Assembly: GCA_002690445.1 (NCBI GenBank)
Contig: NZER01000265.1
Span: 1 to 13,168, forward strand
DNA: 13,168 nt
Origin: Candidatus Pacearchaeota archaeon
GTDB lineage: Archaea; Nanoarchaeota; Nanoarchaeia; Pacearchaeales; GW2011-AR1
Direction: 5' to 3'
Shown: one piece after another, positions 12,922 to 13,168 of the stretch
Numbering within the stretch: the stretch's first letter is position 1
Layout: each line of letters starts with the position of its first letter
Made by a program: the position numbers and the translations under genes
The notes under the pieces: model-generated
What the model was told of the DNA's origin: nothing
What the model saw: the letters and a program-made list of their open reading frames with translations, nothing else
Databases searched by the model: none

Positions 12922-13168
12922 CGATTAATATCCAGTTCGGTTTTCCACGGTCTACCGATAGATGGAGGTACTGAGTAGGCTTGACCCGATACACCGGGTC
13001 AGCCTTCTCGTCAAATGTCACTGCCTGGTGCGGCTGCACCCAACAGGTGTGCTTGTGACTACAATACTTGCACGCAAGGCCGAGCTTCCCTCTCTCTAGG
13101 TCGTATGGGCGCTTAGGAACCTTCTTGGCCTCAATCGAATCGAGGATATAATTGAACTTGGCATCAGC
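12911..13168 (-). CDS. RecB/Cas4-like PD-(D/E)XK nuclease, C-terminal part only
   Basis: Only the last 85 residues are in the window; the gene enters from the right edge. Visible is KLGLACKYCSHKHTCWVQ (28-45) with C33, C36 and C42, which resembles the iron-sulfur or zinc cysteine cluster that closes RecB-like and Cas4-like exonucleases. The nuclease motifs themselves would be off the window, so the family is inferred from this tail and from its place before a Toprim-ATPase. The role would be DNA end processing for recombination or replication. The stop overlaps the GTG start of the next gene by 11 bases. Confidence 0.6.
   Translation of the reverse strand, partial: ADAKFNYILDSIEAKKVPKRPYDLERGKLGLACKYCSHKHTCWVQPHQAVTFDEKADPVYRVKPTQYLHLSVDRGKPNWILIGDK

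Noticed and set aside
1..13168. CRISPR array, insertion sequence or toxin-antitoxin pair
   Set aside because: No regularly spaced repeats, transposase motifs or recognisable toxin or antitoxin families were seen on either strand.

Overview
The window looks like part of a tailed double-stranded DNA bacteriophage genome (Caudoviricetes). It carries the two halves of a large terminase, a portal protein, an M15-type peptidoglycan peptidase, a Toprim plus RecA-like ATPase, the C-terminal end of a RecB/Cas4-like nuclease and two unrelated DNA methyltransferases. Genes are tightly packed, many joined by ATGA, TAATG or TAGTG stop-start overlaps, with strong Shine-Dalgarno sites and several GTG or TTG starts, as in a bacterial virus. 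No integrase, repressor or host gene is visible, so lifestyle and host cannot be read from it. Capsid and tail genes must lie elsewhere.

Layout. Positions 1-296 are a leader with a good sigma70-like promoter at 250-278. It drives a rightward operon (297-3351): two tiny ORFs, an acidic 149-residue unknown, a large beta-class DNA methyltransferase with a roughly 490-residue N-terminal part containing a zinc ribbon, and a 26-residue membrane peptide. The operon ends at a UUCG-capped terminator (3364-3397). A 108-base gap follows, and beyond it a strong terminator for leftward transcription (3506-3561).

From 3600 to the right edge almost everything is leftward. Read in transcription order from the right edge: RecB/Cas4-like nuclease (partial), Toprim-ATPase, HTH-like protein, two small unknowns, terminase ATPase, terminase nuclease, portal, small unknown, M15 endolysin, coiled-coil protein and a Dam-family adenine methyltransferase. 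A two-gene rightward cassette interrupts this (4683-5131): a stand-alone NrdR-type zinc ribbon and a small membrane protein, which converge on the Dam gene. Left of it, a ladder of five or six very small leftward genes (4609 down to 3600) runs into the terminator.

Inferred biology. The right-hand operon joins DNA metabolism (nuclease, Toprim-ATPase) to packaging (terminase, portal) and lysis (endolysin). The two methyltransferases probably protect phage DNA from host restriction. The NrdR-like ribbon, the naturally split terminase and the tiny membrane proteins are the least ordinary parts.
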